64,000 bases of DNA from JBDWFY01 sp965275915 (lineage in GTDB: Bacteria > Pseudomonadota > Alphaproteobacteria > Rhizobiales > Stappiaceae), in NCBI GenBank assembly GCA_965275915.1, contig CBDHYI010000003.1:124001-188000 (forward strand), in the 5' to 3' direction. This document shows, one piece after another, positions 36,001 through 46,143 of the stretch (position 1 is its first letter; every line of letters starts with the position of its first letter). Both the position numbers and the translations under genes were made by a program. The notes under the pieces are model-generated. The model had not been told where the DNA came from and searched no databases. It saw nothing but the letters and a program-made list of their open reading frames with translations.

Positions 36001-36177
36001 TGCCAACCGGCGTGCGCGCGCCAACATCACGTTCGGCACGACTTTCGAAGATGTGGAGCTGGTTAATCTGATCGAGGAACCGTGCGGTACGCCCGAGGTC
36101 AACGGTCAGACGGTCACACTTAACTTGCGCCCATTTGAAATTGCCACTCTGAAGCTAAAGGGGCTGGGGCCGGTCGC

Positions 36178-36181
<4 letters not shown>
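33020..36181 (+). CDS. Alpha-mannosidase, glycoside hydrolase family 38
   Basis: A 1053-residue GH38 enzyme, full length. The metal motif HTHID at 254-258 and the nucleophile D368 in WLPDTFGYSANMPQI are in place, followed by the middle helical and large C-terminal beta domains. GH38 enzymes release alpha-mannose with retention. There is no signal peptide, so it acts on imported oligosaccharides, in keeping with its position inside the ABC operon (ATGA overlaps on both sides). Algal or N-glycan mannosides are plausible substrates. Confidence 0.95.
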
Positions 36182-37242
<1,061 letters not shown>

Positions 37243-37518
37243 TGTGAGTGCTCGATGCAATAGAAATCCGCGACGAAGGTCGATGATCCGCTTGAGCGCG
37301 GCATGGTCACTCTCGATGCGGTTATTGCGCCATTTACGATCCACATAGACTAATTCTTCTCCAGGGAACGAATAGGCATTCATCGCACCGATGACGCAAT
37401 CGTAGATTGGAGCTTTGTCTATGGTAATGGACACTGGTCCATAGATCTGCTCCGTTTCTCGCGCTTGACGAACGAACGATCGCGCCTCGCAGTCAAAAGC
37501 CAAAGCATCAAACCCCAT
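37243..37518 (-). pseudogene. IS6-family transposase remnant
   Basis: About 90 codons of an IS6-type DDE transposase C-terminal half: ITIDKAPIYD (second catalytic Asp region) and the diagnostic WRNNRIESDHAALKRII. The N-terminal half, including the HTH and first Asp, is missing, and the reading frame runs into the antisense of ugpC. No terminal repeats were recognised. It marks an old insertion or deletion between the mannoside and ureohydrolase loci. Confidence 0.7.
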
Positions 37519-37604
37519 AAATCACCCTTGACCAGGTCATCCCTAGCATTCAATGAAATTTCTGATGGCGTTTGTTGGCAGGTGGATCTGCCTCGAGAAG
37601 ACGA

Positions 37605-38570
37605 TCAGGCTTTGTTGTGGAAGATAAAGCCAATAAAATTCAGCAGAAGCTGAGCCGCCAGGATCTGCGTGCTTTCGGCGGGATCGTATGCTGGAGCTAC
37701 CTCGACCAAGTCTACACCAACGACGTTGCCTCGTTTGCTAAGACCCTGAAGCAGTTCCAACACCTCGTAGTAGAGGAAACCACCATGGCTTGGCGTACCG
37801 GTGCCGGGAGCGATGGAAGGGCAAAAAGCGTCGATGTCGATGGTGATATAGTAACGGCTGCCCTCGGGGATGCGATCCAGCACGCCTTGCGCGCCCAGCT
37901 CGCGGACTTGACGCACCGACAGAATGTCTGAGCCCCGTGCGCGGGCATCCTCATACCCCTCTTTTGCGGTTGAGGACACGTTGCGGATACCCAACTGGGT
38001 CATGCCCGAAACATAGTCTTTTTCGATGGCACGGCGCATGGGGTTGCCGTGACCGACGGTGACGCCGTGGCGTTCATCGACAAAGTCCAGATGCGCGTCG
38101 ATCTGGATAACATGGATCGGACCGTTCTTGGTACAATCCTCAGCGTAGGCATTGATGCAGGGAATGTTGACCGAATGGTCGCCACCGATAGTGACCGGGA
38201 TTGCACCTGCGTCGAGGATTTTCTTCACGCCATATTCGATGTTGGCGTGACTTTCTTCGGTCTTGGTATGGATGATGTCGGCGTCGCCCAAATCAACAAT
38301 CCGCACATCGCTGCCCAGATAGGTGGTGTCATCCTCATGGTCATAGGCGCCTGCATGACCAAAGCTGAACAGGGTCGACGCCTCACGCACTGAGCGTGGT
38401 CCAAATCGCGCGCCAGGGCGGAATTGACAGCCGAAATCAAAAGGTGCACCCAGGATCGCCACATCGGCGTCAATCTCGTCCCAATTTTCGACATAGGGCT
38501 TTTTGCCAAAAGTCGGAATACCTACAAAAGGCAAGTTCAGACGACCAGCTTCATAACCGTGTCCAGACAT
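37605..38570 (-). CDS. speB: Agmatinase-family ureohydrolase
   Basis: A 321-residue manganese ureohydrolase with the ligands in GGDHS (131-132), DAHLDF (158-162) and DIDAFCPSIAPGTGTP. Family members cleave agmatine or other guanidino compounds (guanidinobutyrate, guanidinopropionate) to an amine and urea. GGAGG lies five bases before the ATG. It is followed on the same strand upstream by a TRAP transporter, suggesting an imported guanidino acid as substrate rather than intracellular agmatine (inference). Confidence 0.9.
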   Translation of the reverse strand: MSGHGYEAGRLNLPFVGIPTFGKKPYVENWDEIDADVAILGAPFDFGCQFRPGARFGPRSVREASTLFSFGHAGAYDHEDDTTYLGSDVRIVDLGDADIIHTKTEESHANIEYGVKKILDAGAIPVTIGGDHSVNIPCINAYAEDCTKNGPIHVIQIDAHLDFVDERHGVTVGHGNPMRRAIEKDYVSGMTQLGIRNVSSTAKEGYEDARARGSDILSVRQVRELGAQGVLDRIPEGSRYYITIDIDAFCPSIAPGTGTPSHGGFLYYEVLELLQGLSKRGNVVGVDLVEVAPAYDPAESTQILAAQLLLNFIGFIFHNKA

Positions 38571-38592
38571 GTATTCCTCCGTTTCTTATTAT

Positions 38593-39873
38593 CTAGCGGT
38601 AGGCCAGTTCCGGGAGGAACAGGGCGATTTGCGGAAAGGCCATCAGCAGACCCGTTACGATCAGCAGAATGATCAGAAAGGGAGGCACACCACGCACCAC
38701 TTCAACAAATGGACGGCGGAACACTGCGACGGCCGTAAACAAATTGCAGCCAAAGGGCGGTGTGGCGGCACCGATGGCGACCTGCAAAGTGATCAGGACG
38801 CCAACCAGTACCGGATCCAATCCACTGGCCTTGATCATCGGAGCGAAGATCGGGACCAGGATCAGGATGACCACAATTGAATCGACGAACATACAGCCGA
38901 TAAAGAAGGCGACGCTGATGGCAAGCAGAACCACCAACGGACTTGCCTGTTCCAACCCCAACGCCGCAATGATGGTCTGCGGCACCTGCGCAAAGCTGAG
39001 CGTCCAGCTAAAGGCCGCACCCGCCGCGATCAGGATGAACACGACCGAAGTGATCGCACCAGTAGACAGAGCCGCGTCGAACAAGTCGCTCACCTTGATC
39101 GAGCGGAAAATCACCACCTCAAGCACGACGGCATACAGAACGCAGATTGCAGCCGCTTCGGTTGGGGAAAATACGCCGCCGTAGATGCCGCCTACGATGA
39201 TGGCTGGGAAACCCATCGGCCACAGCGCCTTACGCAGAGCGGTAAAACGCTGCCCCCATCCTTCGCGCGGCAGCACGGGAATGTCGTGGCGGTACGCGTA
39301 GAACATGCAATAAACCGAAAACAGCACCACAATCAGCAGGCCCGGCAGGATACCGGCGATGAACAGCTGCGAAATCGAGGTGCCCGACACCACGCCATAG
39401 ATGATCATGCCGATGGAAGGCGGGATCAGATAGGCAAGGTCCGCGGCATTTACGATCAGACCAATTGAGAAACTGTCCTTGTAGCCCGATTTCAGCATCC
39501 GGGGACGCATGGCGCTGCCAATGGCTACCACAGTGGCCTGGGTCGAGCCGCAAACTGCGCCGAAAAGGGCGCAGGCCGTGGTGACGGAAATCGCCAGCCC
39601 GCCCTTGATATGGCCCATGAAGCTCATGACCACATCAATCAGCCGGTTGGCCGAATGACCTCGGGTGATAATGTCGGCCGCCAGAATGAACATGGGCACC
39701 GCAATCAATGCGGCAGGCTTTACGCCCCCGATCATCTGCTGGATCAGGATCTGCATGTTCATGTTGGGGAAATAGACCAGAAAACCCAGAACTGCCGCCG
39801 AGATCAGTGGCATTTTCATTGGGTATCCTGCCAATAGCAGGATGATCATAACGGCCAGTATCAACTCGGTCAT
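38593..39873 (-). CDS. dctM: TRAP large permease DctM (ureohydrolase locus)
   Basis: A 426-residue DctM with FGAVCGSTQATVVAIGSAM, AYLIPPSIGMIIYGVVSG and QVAIGAATPPFGCNLF. Its start overlaps the dctQ stop by four bases. It is distinct from the DctM at 21972. Confidence 0.93.
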   Translation of the reverse strand: MTELILAVMIILLLAGYPMKMPLISAAVLGFLVYFPNMNMQILIQQMIGGVKPAALIAVPMFILAADIITRGHSANRLIDVVMSFMGHIKGGLAISVTTACALFGAVCGSTQATVVAIGSAMRPRMLKSGYKDSFSIGLIVNAADLAYLIPPSIGMIIYGVVSGTSISQLFIAGILPGLLIVVLFSVYCMFYAYRHDIPVLPREGWGQRFTALRKALWPMGFPAIIVGGIYGGVFSPTEAAAICVLYAVVLEVVIFRSIKVSDLFDAALSTGAITSVVFILIAAGAAFSWTLSFAQVPQTIIAALGLEQASPLVVLLAISVAFFIGCMFVDSIVVILILVPIFAPMIKASGLDPVLVGVLITLQVAIGAATPPFGCNLFTAVAVFRRPFVEVVRGVPPFLIILLIVTGLLMAFPQIALFLPELAYR

Positions 39874-40472
39874 TTATCTGCTTCCGTAGATTCTTCGAGT
39901 TGCTTGATGGCCGCCGTCCCATGATCTTCGTAACTGTCAACTTCAAGATACGAGACAAAAACTTTGTCCTCGGCGAAGTTCAGATTACGGATCGCGGTCA
40001 GCAAATACTGAAACGAGGCGAGACTGAGGCCGATCACCACCCAGACATAGGTCAGGTACAGCGGTAGTTGCAGTGCCGGAGTGATTTGCCCGCGTGCGGC
40101 GATTTTTTGAACATACTCAAACCCATACCAGGCCAGCACCGCCATGACGACCGCGGTTGTGGCAGCAATTACGACCATGAGACCCTTGCGCATCTTTATC
40201 GGAAGCGCATCATAGATCGCCGACATACGGATATGGATGCCTTTTCGTGTGGCATAACCCAGTCCCATGAAGGTGACGATCACAATCAGGAATTCGTTCA
40301 GTTCTTCGGAAAAATAGATGGACTGATTGAGCACGTAGCGACCAAAGACATTGGCGATCGTGTTGACGGCCATCAGAATGATCCCCCAACCCATGATCCA
40401 GACTTCGATCCGTCCGATCACGGAATCAATCTTGCCCAAGAAGCCGAAAGGAGTGGCAGTACCGTTTTCCAT
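39870..40472 (-). CDS. dctQ: TRAP small permease DctQ (ureohydrolase locus)
   Basis: A 200-residue, four-span protein with the DctQ loop YATRKGIHIRM. GGGAGGG precedes the ATG. It lies between dctP and dctM. Confidence 0.9.
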   Translation of the reverse strand: MENGTATPFGFLGKIDSVIGRIEVWIMGWGIILMAVNTIANVFGRYVLNQSIYFSEELNEFLIVIVTFMGLGYATRKGIHIRMSAIYDALPIKMRKGLMVVIAATTAVVMAVLAWYGFEYVQKIAARGQITPALQLPLYLTYVWVVIGLSLASFQYLLTAIRNLNFAEDKVFVSYLEVDSYEDHGTAAIKQLEESTEADK

Positions 40473-40495
40473 GGTGTCCCTCCCTTTTTGAAGGC

Positions 40496-40518
40496 CCTCA
40501 CGCGCAGACCGCGTGAGG
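40496..40518 (-). promoter_or_regulatory. Intercistronic stem-loop between dctP and dctQ
   Basis: CCTCACGCG / CGCGTGAGG, perfect 9-bp arms with a 5-base loop, in the 75-base gap after dctP. It probably protects the receptor mRNA or attenuates permease expression. Confidence 0.6.
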
Positions 40519-40547
40519 TGGTTTTGAGTTAGTCTTTTTGGGAGGGG

Positions 40548-41564
40548 TTAGTTGCCCGACAGTTCTGCCTGCATGGCGTCCAGAAGTTCCTGACCGCGGG
40601 AGCCGACAGTGTCTACATACGTTGCCGCAGTGCCAGCGCTGCGCTCACGGAAGGCGTCACGTTCTTCTTCAGTCAGGACGACCAGACGGATATCAGGCTT
40701 GGCTCCCTTGATGATGTCCAGCCGTTTCTGGTTGAAGTCAGTGACGACACCGTCGATGAATCCGGTCATGCCAGCCATAGTATCACGCACCAGTTTCTGA
40801 CGGTCGGGGCCGAGGGATGCAAACCAGTCCGAACTGGCTACGACCGTGGTGACAAGTTCTTGCTCACCGGCCCAGATCAGGTGGCTGGTCACTTCGTAAA
40901 ACTTCATCTCTTCGATGGTCGGGATGGGGTTAACCTGACCATCAACCGTGCCCATTTGTAATGCGCCGAATACTTCGCCAAACGGCAGCGGGGTCGGGCT
41001 TGCGCCCATGTTCTCGTAGGTTTCAACCAGGATCGGCGACACCATCACACGCATTTTGAAATTGTCGAAGTCCTCAGGCGTGCGGATTTCACGGTTGGTG
41101 GTCCAGACCTGAGGCCCTTCCGAGTACATGGTCATGATCTCAAGACCGCGCTTCTGGAAATCCTCGTTCAGCGAGCCATAGATGGTTTTGGAACTGCTGA
41201 GAATGTTCGAGATCTTTTGCGGATCGGACGGCAGCAGATAGGGTAGCAGGAAGACTTGGCTCTCCGGCACGACAGTGCCCAAATTACCAATCGAAACGTT
41301 GGTGAACTGGATGACGCCATCGGCAGCCTGCTCGACGGTTTCAGTGGGTGTACCCAATGTACCCATCGGGAAAACGGTTACGGTTATTTCACCGTTGGTT
41401 GCAGCCTCAATGCGCGATTTGAACTCTTGCGCATAGGCATCCATGATTGAGCCTGGAATCTCCTCGATGGCGAATTTCCAATCCTCTGCCATCGCGCTAA
41501 ACGGCACCAGACTGAGCAAAGCGGCTGCAGCCATCATACGCATTTGCCGTGGAGTAAAAGTCAT
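40548..41564 (-). CDS. dctP: TRAP binding protein DctP (ureohydrolase locus)
   Basis: A 338-residue periplasmic receptor with a signal peptide (MMAAAALLSLVPFSAMA) and the DctP core (GTLGTPTETVEQAADGVIQF, FGEVFGALQMGTVDGQVNPI). It is the first gene of the minus-strand TRAP operon and is divergent from lysR. The ligand may be a guanidino or other nitrogenous acid, judged from the linked ureohydrolase. Confidence 0.92.
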   Translation of the reverse strand: MTFTPRQMRMMAAAALLSLVPFSAMAEDWKFAIEEIPGSIMDAYAQEFKSRIEAATNGEITVTVFPMGTLGTPTETVEQAADGVIQFTNVSIGNLGTVVPESQVFLLPYLLPSDPQKISNILSSSKTIYGSLNEDFQKRGLEIMTMYSEGPQVWTTNREIRTPEDFDNFKMRVMVSPILVETYENMGASPTPLPFGEVFGALQMGTVDGQVNPIPTIEEMKFYEVTSHLIWAGEQELVTTVVASSDWFASLGPDRQKLVRDTMAGMTGFIDGVVTDFNQKRLDIIKGAKPDIRLVVLTEEERDAFRERSAGTAATYVDTVGSRGQELLDAMQAELSGN

Positions 41565-41645
41565 GTTGCGTTCTTCCCTTTGATTTCAAAGTTAACGATC
41601 ATCACAACATAGAAACTTGCACAAAAAAATATCATATTGATTATG

Positions 41646-41670
41646 TTTACATGATGAAAATTCATGTAAA
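41646..41670. promoter_or_regulatory. LysR operator palindrome
   Basis: Perfect 9-bp arms TTTACATGA / TCATGTAAA separated by 7 bases, between the divergent dctP and lysR genes. Length and spacing fit a LysR recognition box. Confidence 0.7.
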
Positions 41671-41688
41671 TTGTGGAGATGAACGCTT

Positions 41689-42591
41689 GTGAAACTTTTC
41701 AGAAATACGCTGCTTGAAACCTTCGTGACGGTTGTCGAATGTGGTGGATTCACCGACGCGCAATATGCTTTAGGCATTACTCAATCTGCGATCAGTATCC
41801 GAATCCGTGACCTGGAAGAATCTCTTGGGTATCGGGTCTGCGAACGGGGGCGAGGCGGGTTTCGCCTGACCGAGCGTGGTGAGATCGCGTATCATAAGGC
41901 AAGGGATATTCTCAGAAATGTTCGCGATTTCGATGCAGAGTTGATTGAATTGCGCGGGAGCATAACTGGTGATCTTCGGATCGGCATAGTCGATACGGTC
42001 AACACTCTTAAAGAACTGAACCTTGCGGAATCGCTGAAACGCTTTCTTGACCGTCCAAATCAAGTGCAACTTGAGATGGTGGTGGCTTCACCGACCGAGC
42101 TGACGCAGCAACTAATCACGGGATATCTACACGTCGCAATTGCGCCCTTCCGTAATCGAGTACCAGACCTGAACTATACGGACCTTTGCCAAGAAGAGCA
42201 TCGGCTGTATTGCGGTCAGGACCATCCACTGTTTGATCAACCCGATCACAGTATCAATCTTGGTGTCATCTCTCACTATCAGATTTGCCAACGGGCCTAC
42301 GGAATGTTGGTTTCACCAGAGCTTCACGGCACTCCCCCAAAAGCGGTGGTGGCAAATATGGAAGCAATGGCGACGATGATAGAAACCGGGCACTATCTGG
42401 GAGCTTTACCCGTTCATTTCGTGGAAAACTGGACCAAGCGCGACCAAATCCGGGAGATTTTGCCTGAAAAGCTGCACTGGACTTCAACATTTTATCTCGC
42501 AATACGTTCCAAACAGACCCACCGGCGGGTAGTTGAGCTTTTCGTCAATGACGTTATTCAATCCTGTCGAGCCAAAGACGGATTGACGTAA
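41689..42591 (+). CDS. LysR family regulator
   Basis: A 300-residue LysR protein: N-terminal helix-turn-helix (FTDAQYALGITQSAISIRIR) and a periplasmic-binding-like effector domain (GDLRIGIVDTVNT). It starts at GTG with GGAG about ten bases upstream. Being divergent from the TRAP operon, it most likely activates dctPQM and the ureohydrolase gene. Confidence 0.9.
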   Translation: MKLFRNTLLETFVTVVECGGFTDAQYALGITQSAISIRIRDLEESLGYRVCERGRGGFRLTERGEIAYHKARDILRNVRDFDAELIELRGSITGDLRIGIVDTVNTLKELNLAESLKRFLDRPNQVQLEMVVASPTELTQQLITGYLHVAIAPFRNRVPDLNYTDLCQEEHRLYCGQDHPLFDQPDHSINLGVISHYQICQRAYGMLVSPELHGTPPKAVVANMEAMATMIETGHYLGALPVHFVENWTKRDQIREILPEKLHWTSTFYLAIRSKQTHRRVVELFVNDVIQSCRAKDGLT

Positions 42592-43171
42592 TGCGGAGGG
42601 ATGCAGAGCAAGCTCTCGCAACTCTCCGTAACCTCCAGAAGGAAAAACCGGCACATGCTCGAGCGCTTCCCCGCTATCAAGGATCTTGTCCAATTCACGC
42701 GCGATCTGCCGGCCTCGCGGGCAGTGCTCAGCAGTGTGGTACAGAACGGACTTGGGCCGGGAAGGCAGCGTTGGTTCCAAGGACTTGCACAAAACAATGT
42801 CTCCAATTGAACGCTTCAACTCGAAGCCGAGTATTCAGTAGCGCGAAAACATAACAGTGCTGTGAACCACAACTCATTGAAAGATCTGAGTTTTGCCGGA
42901 GTGACGGACCCAGCTGAAAAATTGACAGCCTTATGCAAATTTCTCTGGCTGAAATGCAGTAAACGGAAATGTATTCAAGTGCTTAGATGAAGTGACATCC
43001 TTAAGTAAAACCCACAGCGGATCTTCGATTTTGGCTGCTGGTTTGGCGTGCTTCACGGAAGGGTGAGCCGTTTTGGGCGTCTGTTCGAACCCGGCAGTGG
43101 ACGTCTTGCCGGCAGATCTATCAGAGGGGGCTCCTGTCCTTGCGTCCGCCTGGCAGGGCTGTTCATGATCC
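42592..43171. other. Non-coding or decayed stretch
   Basis: No recognisable gene. Short ORFs such as 42601-42810 (69 codons) have no ribosome site or family match. The sequence character changes here from catabolic genes to a GC-rich plasmid-like block, so a recombination junction may lie inside. Confidence 0.4.
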
Positions 43172-44311
43172 ATGCACTATGATGTCCGCGCATATCTGGA
43201 AAAACTCGATCTGGCGCAGCTGATCGGTCCGATGGATGCGGCCGGCCGGGCGTTGACCCGTGTCGACGAACGACTGAAACGCTCGCCCGAGCTTGCCGAC
43301 GGTTTTCGTGCCCGTGCACATTTCCTCGACACTTGCGCCGCCATGTGGCTGGACGGCGAACTCGTCCACCTCGAGGACTTGGTGCTACACGATGCCGGCG
43401 CCGATATCCGGGCCCCGACCCACGAGCTGACGCGCGCCGCGCATCTCATGCGGCTGCGCCGGCGGATCGAACGGGAGCCGGCCGAGGGTGTCGGCCACGG
43501 GTCGCTGAGCCGCCGCGGCGTTCTGGCGCTGGCCGGCCGACGAGGGGAGGAAGCGTTGCCGGTCGCGGATTCGGTCGGCGAGGCAGGAACCGGGTCGCCT
43601 GGTGACGAGGATGCGATCGGGGACGCGCTGCTGTCCGAGATCGACGCTGTCGCTGAGCGGGCACAAAAACTGGCTGAAGGATCGGTCGATGGGTTGAAGG
43701 GGGTGGGGCACCGAAAACGTGAGGGGGAGCCTGACCTGTTGCTGGGCGACCCGGATCATTATGAGACGGTGCTCCTTGATGAATGGCACAAGGCCGTCGG
43801 CGACTGTTGCGAATTGCCTCCGGTTCTCGCTGCCGCCTTCATTCTCGACGCTTGGCTGATGCTCGATTCGATCGAACGCCGCACCGAGCTCGGGCGCCTG
43901 TTCGCCGCGGCGGCGCTGAGGAAAAATGTGACGCCCGACCATCTGCCACTGGTGTCCGTCGGTCTGCGACATTCGACCGTCCGCTAGCGCAGCGCCGAGC
44001 GGATCCACACACGCCTCTCCATGCTGATGACCGGGTTCGAGACGGGTGCTGTCGAAGCCACGGAACAGCTCAACCGACTTCACTTTGCACGAGAGCATAT
44101 GCTGCGCCGGTGCCGATCATGCCGGCGCAATTCCAAACTACCGCAGCTGGTTGATTTGTTCATGGCCCATCCGTTCGTGTCGGTCCCGTTGGCACGCAAG
44201 AAGCTCAAGGTTACGGCTGCTGCCGTCGACAGGATGTTGGAGCAGCTAGGGTCGGCACTTCCACGTGAACTTACTGGACGTGGGCGATACCGGGCTTGGG
44301 GTGTGTTGTAA
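43172..44311 (+). pseudogene. RHE_PE00001 (DUF1612) family gene with internal stop
   Basis: The two halves are in one frame and together cover a family known mainly from rhizobial plasmids. The first half has AAMWLDGELVHLEDLVLHDA and ADIRAPTHELTRAAHL. After a TAG at 43985-43987 the frame continues with the C-terminal HTH-like part (NSKLPQLVDLFMAHPFVSV, then LTGRGRYRAWGVL). One amber codon therefore splits an otherwise intact gene of about 380 codons. Either it is a recent pseudogene, or the stop is a sequencing error, or it is read through. Confidence 0.7.
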
Positions 44312-44470
44312 AAGGTCGAACAATCATGGAATTCGACGGAAGGCGGAAACAAGGCCATTCATAACTGTCTGATAATGCAAGATTATCGGACATAGATTAG
44401 TTGTTTAAGGCGGGGCGCTTTATACTATATTTTGTGGACAAAAGCGCCGCGATGAATCAGACTCAATTAT

Positions 44471-45436
44471 ATGATTCGCGCGTCTCAAATCGATCCAGAC
44501 AGGCCAGCCGCATTGCCGAAACTGCCGGCCTGGGTCGCATCAACGTCAAGCGCAACGCTGGAACATACAGCGTTTGTGTCGGGTGCGGCACTCGCCATGC
44601 TGGATATGATCCTGACGCAAAAGAATGAAGCTGTCCCTAAGACGCTGCTGGCAAACCAGCTGGCCCAGAAGGCCGCCACGGCAACCTCGAAGCTAGAGGG
44701 TCGGCTCGGCCGTGAGCAGGACATCCGCGACGCCTATCACCTGACACCGCCAAATGAGGAAGGGGTTCGCCACTGGGGTCCAGACGGCGATGTCCTGGAT
44801 TTTTGGCGACGGGCGGTGCGGTTTCGTCTGTCCGCTCGCAGATGGCAGGAGCAACTGGACGAAATTGTTGGACCGGCGTTCGGGGCTGACGCTGTCGGCT
44901 GGATTGATCAGGGTGTGGACGACGGTTGCCGGATCGGGCCGATGGCCGCGGCAACCGCTACCATGAAGACTGTTATTGCCTCAGATGATCGGGCCGAACG
45001 CGTTGCGTGTCTGCTGGCGGATATTGTTCTGGCAAGGTATTTCGGATGGAATCGTCCCATACCGCTTTCGGCTTTGCATCTGACCAAGGCAATGCTGCGG
45101 GATCTGCGCGAAGAAGCAGGGGAGGTTGAGATAACCGTGGCGCTCCTCAAGAGTGCACAGACGGCCTATCGATTGGCGGTGGAGTTGTCCGCGCGCGCCG
45201 ATGCTCTTCGAACCGTCGCACCAAAGCTGCGATCGAAGGGATCCAATGACGCAATATCCCTTTTTTTGAGCGAAGATGCAGTGGCACCCTCTGGAATGCT
45301 CTCCCCACTCATAAGAGGCACGCGGACCTCGATGACCGGTCGCGCCGCGCGCCGGCTGTGCGATCGCCTTGTTGAGCTCGGTGTCGTCACGGAGTTGACC
45401 GGCCGACCGACGTTCCGTCTCTATGGCTTACTGTAA
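44471..45436 (+). CDS. DUF1403 family protein
   Basis: A 321-residue protein of the DUF1403 family, found next to plasmid ScpB genes in rhizobia and roseobacters. Typical pieces are FVSGAALAMLDMILTQ, DAYHLTPPNEEGVRHWGPDG and a C-terminal winged-helix-like part (LSPLIRGTRTSMTGRAARRL). Biochemical function is unknown. Its stop shares a base with the scpB start (TAATG). No good ribosome site is visible, so the exact start is uncertain. Confidence 0.8.
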   Translation: MIRASQIDPDRPAALPKLPAWVASTSSATLEHTAFVSGAALAMLDMILTQKNEAVPKTLLANQLAQKAATATSKLEGRLGREQDIRDAYHLTPPNEEGVRHWGPDGDVLDFWRRAVRFRLSARRWQEQLDEIVGPAFGADAVGWIDQGVDDGCRIGPMAAATATMKTVIASDDRAERVACLLADIVLARYFGWNRPIPLSALHLTKAMLRDLREEAGEVEITVALLKSAQTAYRLAVELSARADALRTVAPKLRSKGSNDAISLFLSEDAVAPSGMLSPLIRGTRTSMTGRAARRLCDRLVELGVVTELTGRPTFRLYGLL

Positions 45437-46044
45437 TGACAGGTGCGGCGCAAAGGCGAGCGGCGAATGACCAGGAGGCAGAGTTCTTCGATCGGGAACT
45501 CACGGACCTGCCGAACGAGCTTCGCTGGCGTGAGTGGATGGGCCGCGTCGAGGCGGTGCTGTTTGCCAGTGCGTCGCCGGTACCGCGCGAGGATCTGCAG
45601 AAAGTCGTTGGCGCTTCCGCCTCGATTGATCTCCTCATCGACGACATTCGCGAGGAACTGAAACCACGGCCTTATGAACTGGTCGACATCGCTGGCGGCT
45701 GGATGTTCCGGACCAAGGTTCGGTTCGGAGGTGCCATCAAGGCGGTGGCCGACCTGGGACAACGATCAACGGATTTGAATGAAACCGAGATGGCGGTGCT
45801 CTGCGCGATTGCTTACCATCAGCCGATTGACCGCGCCGGCCTTGCGGACATCTTTGGCAAAGAGGTTAGCCGCGAATTGATTTCAAGGCTCAGATACCAA
45901 AAGCTGATTGCCAATGGCCCCCGAGCGCCTCGGCCGGGGGCGCCACATACGTTCGTGACCACACCTGAGTTTTTGGCGATGTTTGATTTGCAGAACCTAC
46001 GGGATTTGCCAGAACTACAGTTGCATGGTGACCCAGTCGGTTGA
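45436..46044 (+). CDS. scpB: ScpB-like segregation/condensation protein (plasmid type)
   Basis: A 202-residue ScpB with two winged helices: WMGRVEAVLFASASPVPRED, GGWMFRTKVRFGGAIKA and LNETEMAVLCAIAYHQPIDRAGLADIFG. ScpB joins ScpA and SMC in chromosome condensation; this version, coupled to DUF1403 and without ScpA or SMC nearby, belongs to the plasmid-borne variant whose role is not settled. It may serve replicon maintenance. Confidence 0.88.
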   Translation: MTGAAQRRAANDQEAEFFDRELTDLPNELRWREWMGRVEAVLFASASPVPREDLQKVVGASASIDLLIDDIREELKPRPYELVDIAGGWMFRTKVRFGGAIKAVADLGQRSTDLNETEMAVLCAIAYHQPIDRAGLADIFGKEVSRELISRLRYQKLIANGPRAPRPGAPHTFVTTPEFLAMFDLQNLRDLPELQLHGDPVG

Positions 46045-46143
46045 TTACCTCCAAGCCGACCGGTTGGGATTAAGAATAGGGAAATCATATCGGGGCCCAT
46101 CGGCCTTCTGATCTGCGAGGTGCGCCAGCGTAGGAGTATAATT

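Noticed and set aside
42601..42810. 69-codon ORF after lysR
   Set aside because: No ribosome site, no family match, and an equally open frame on the other strand.
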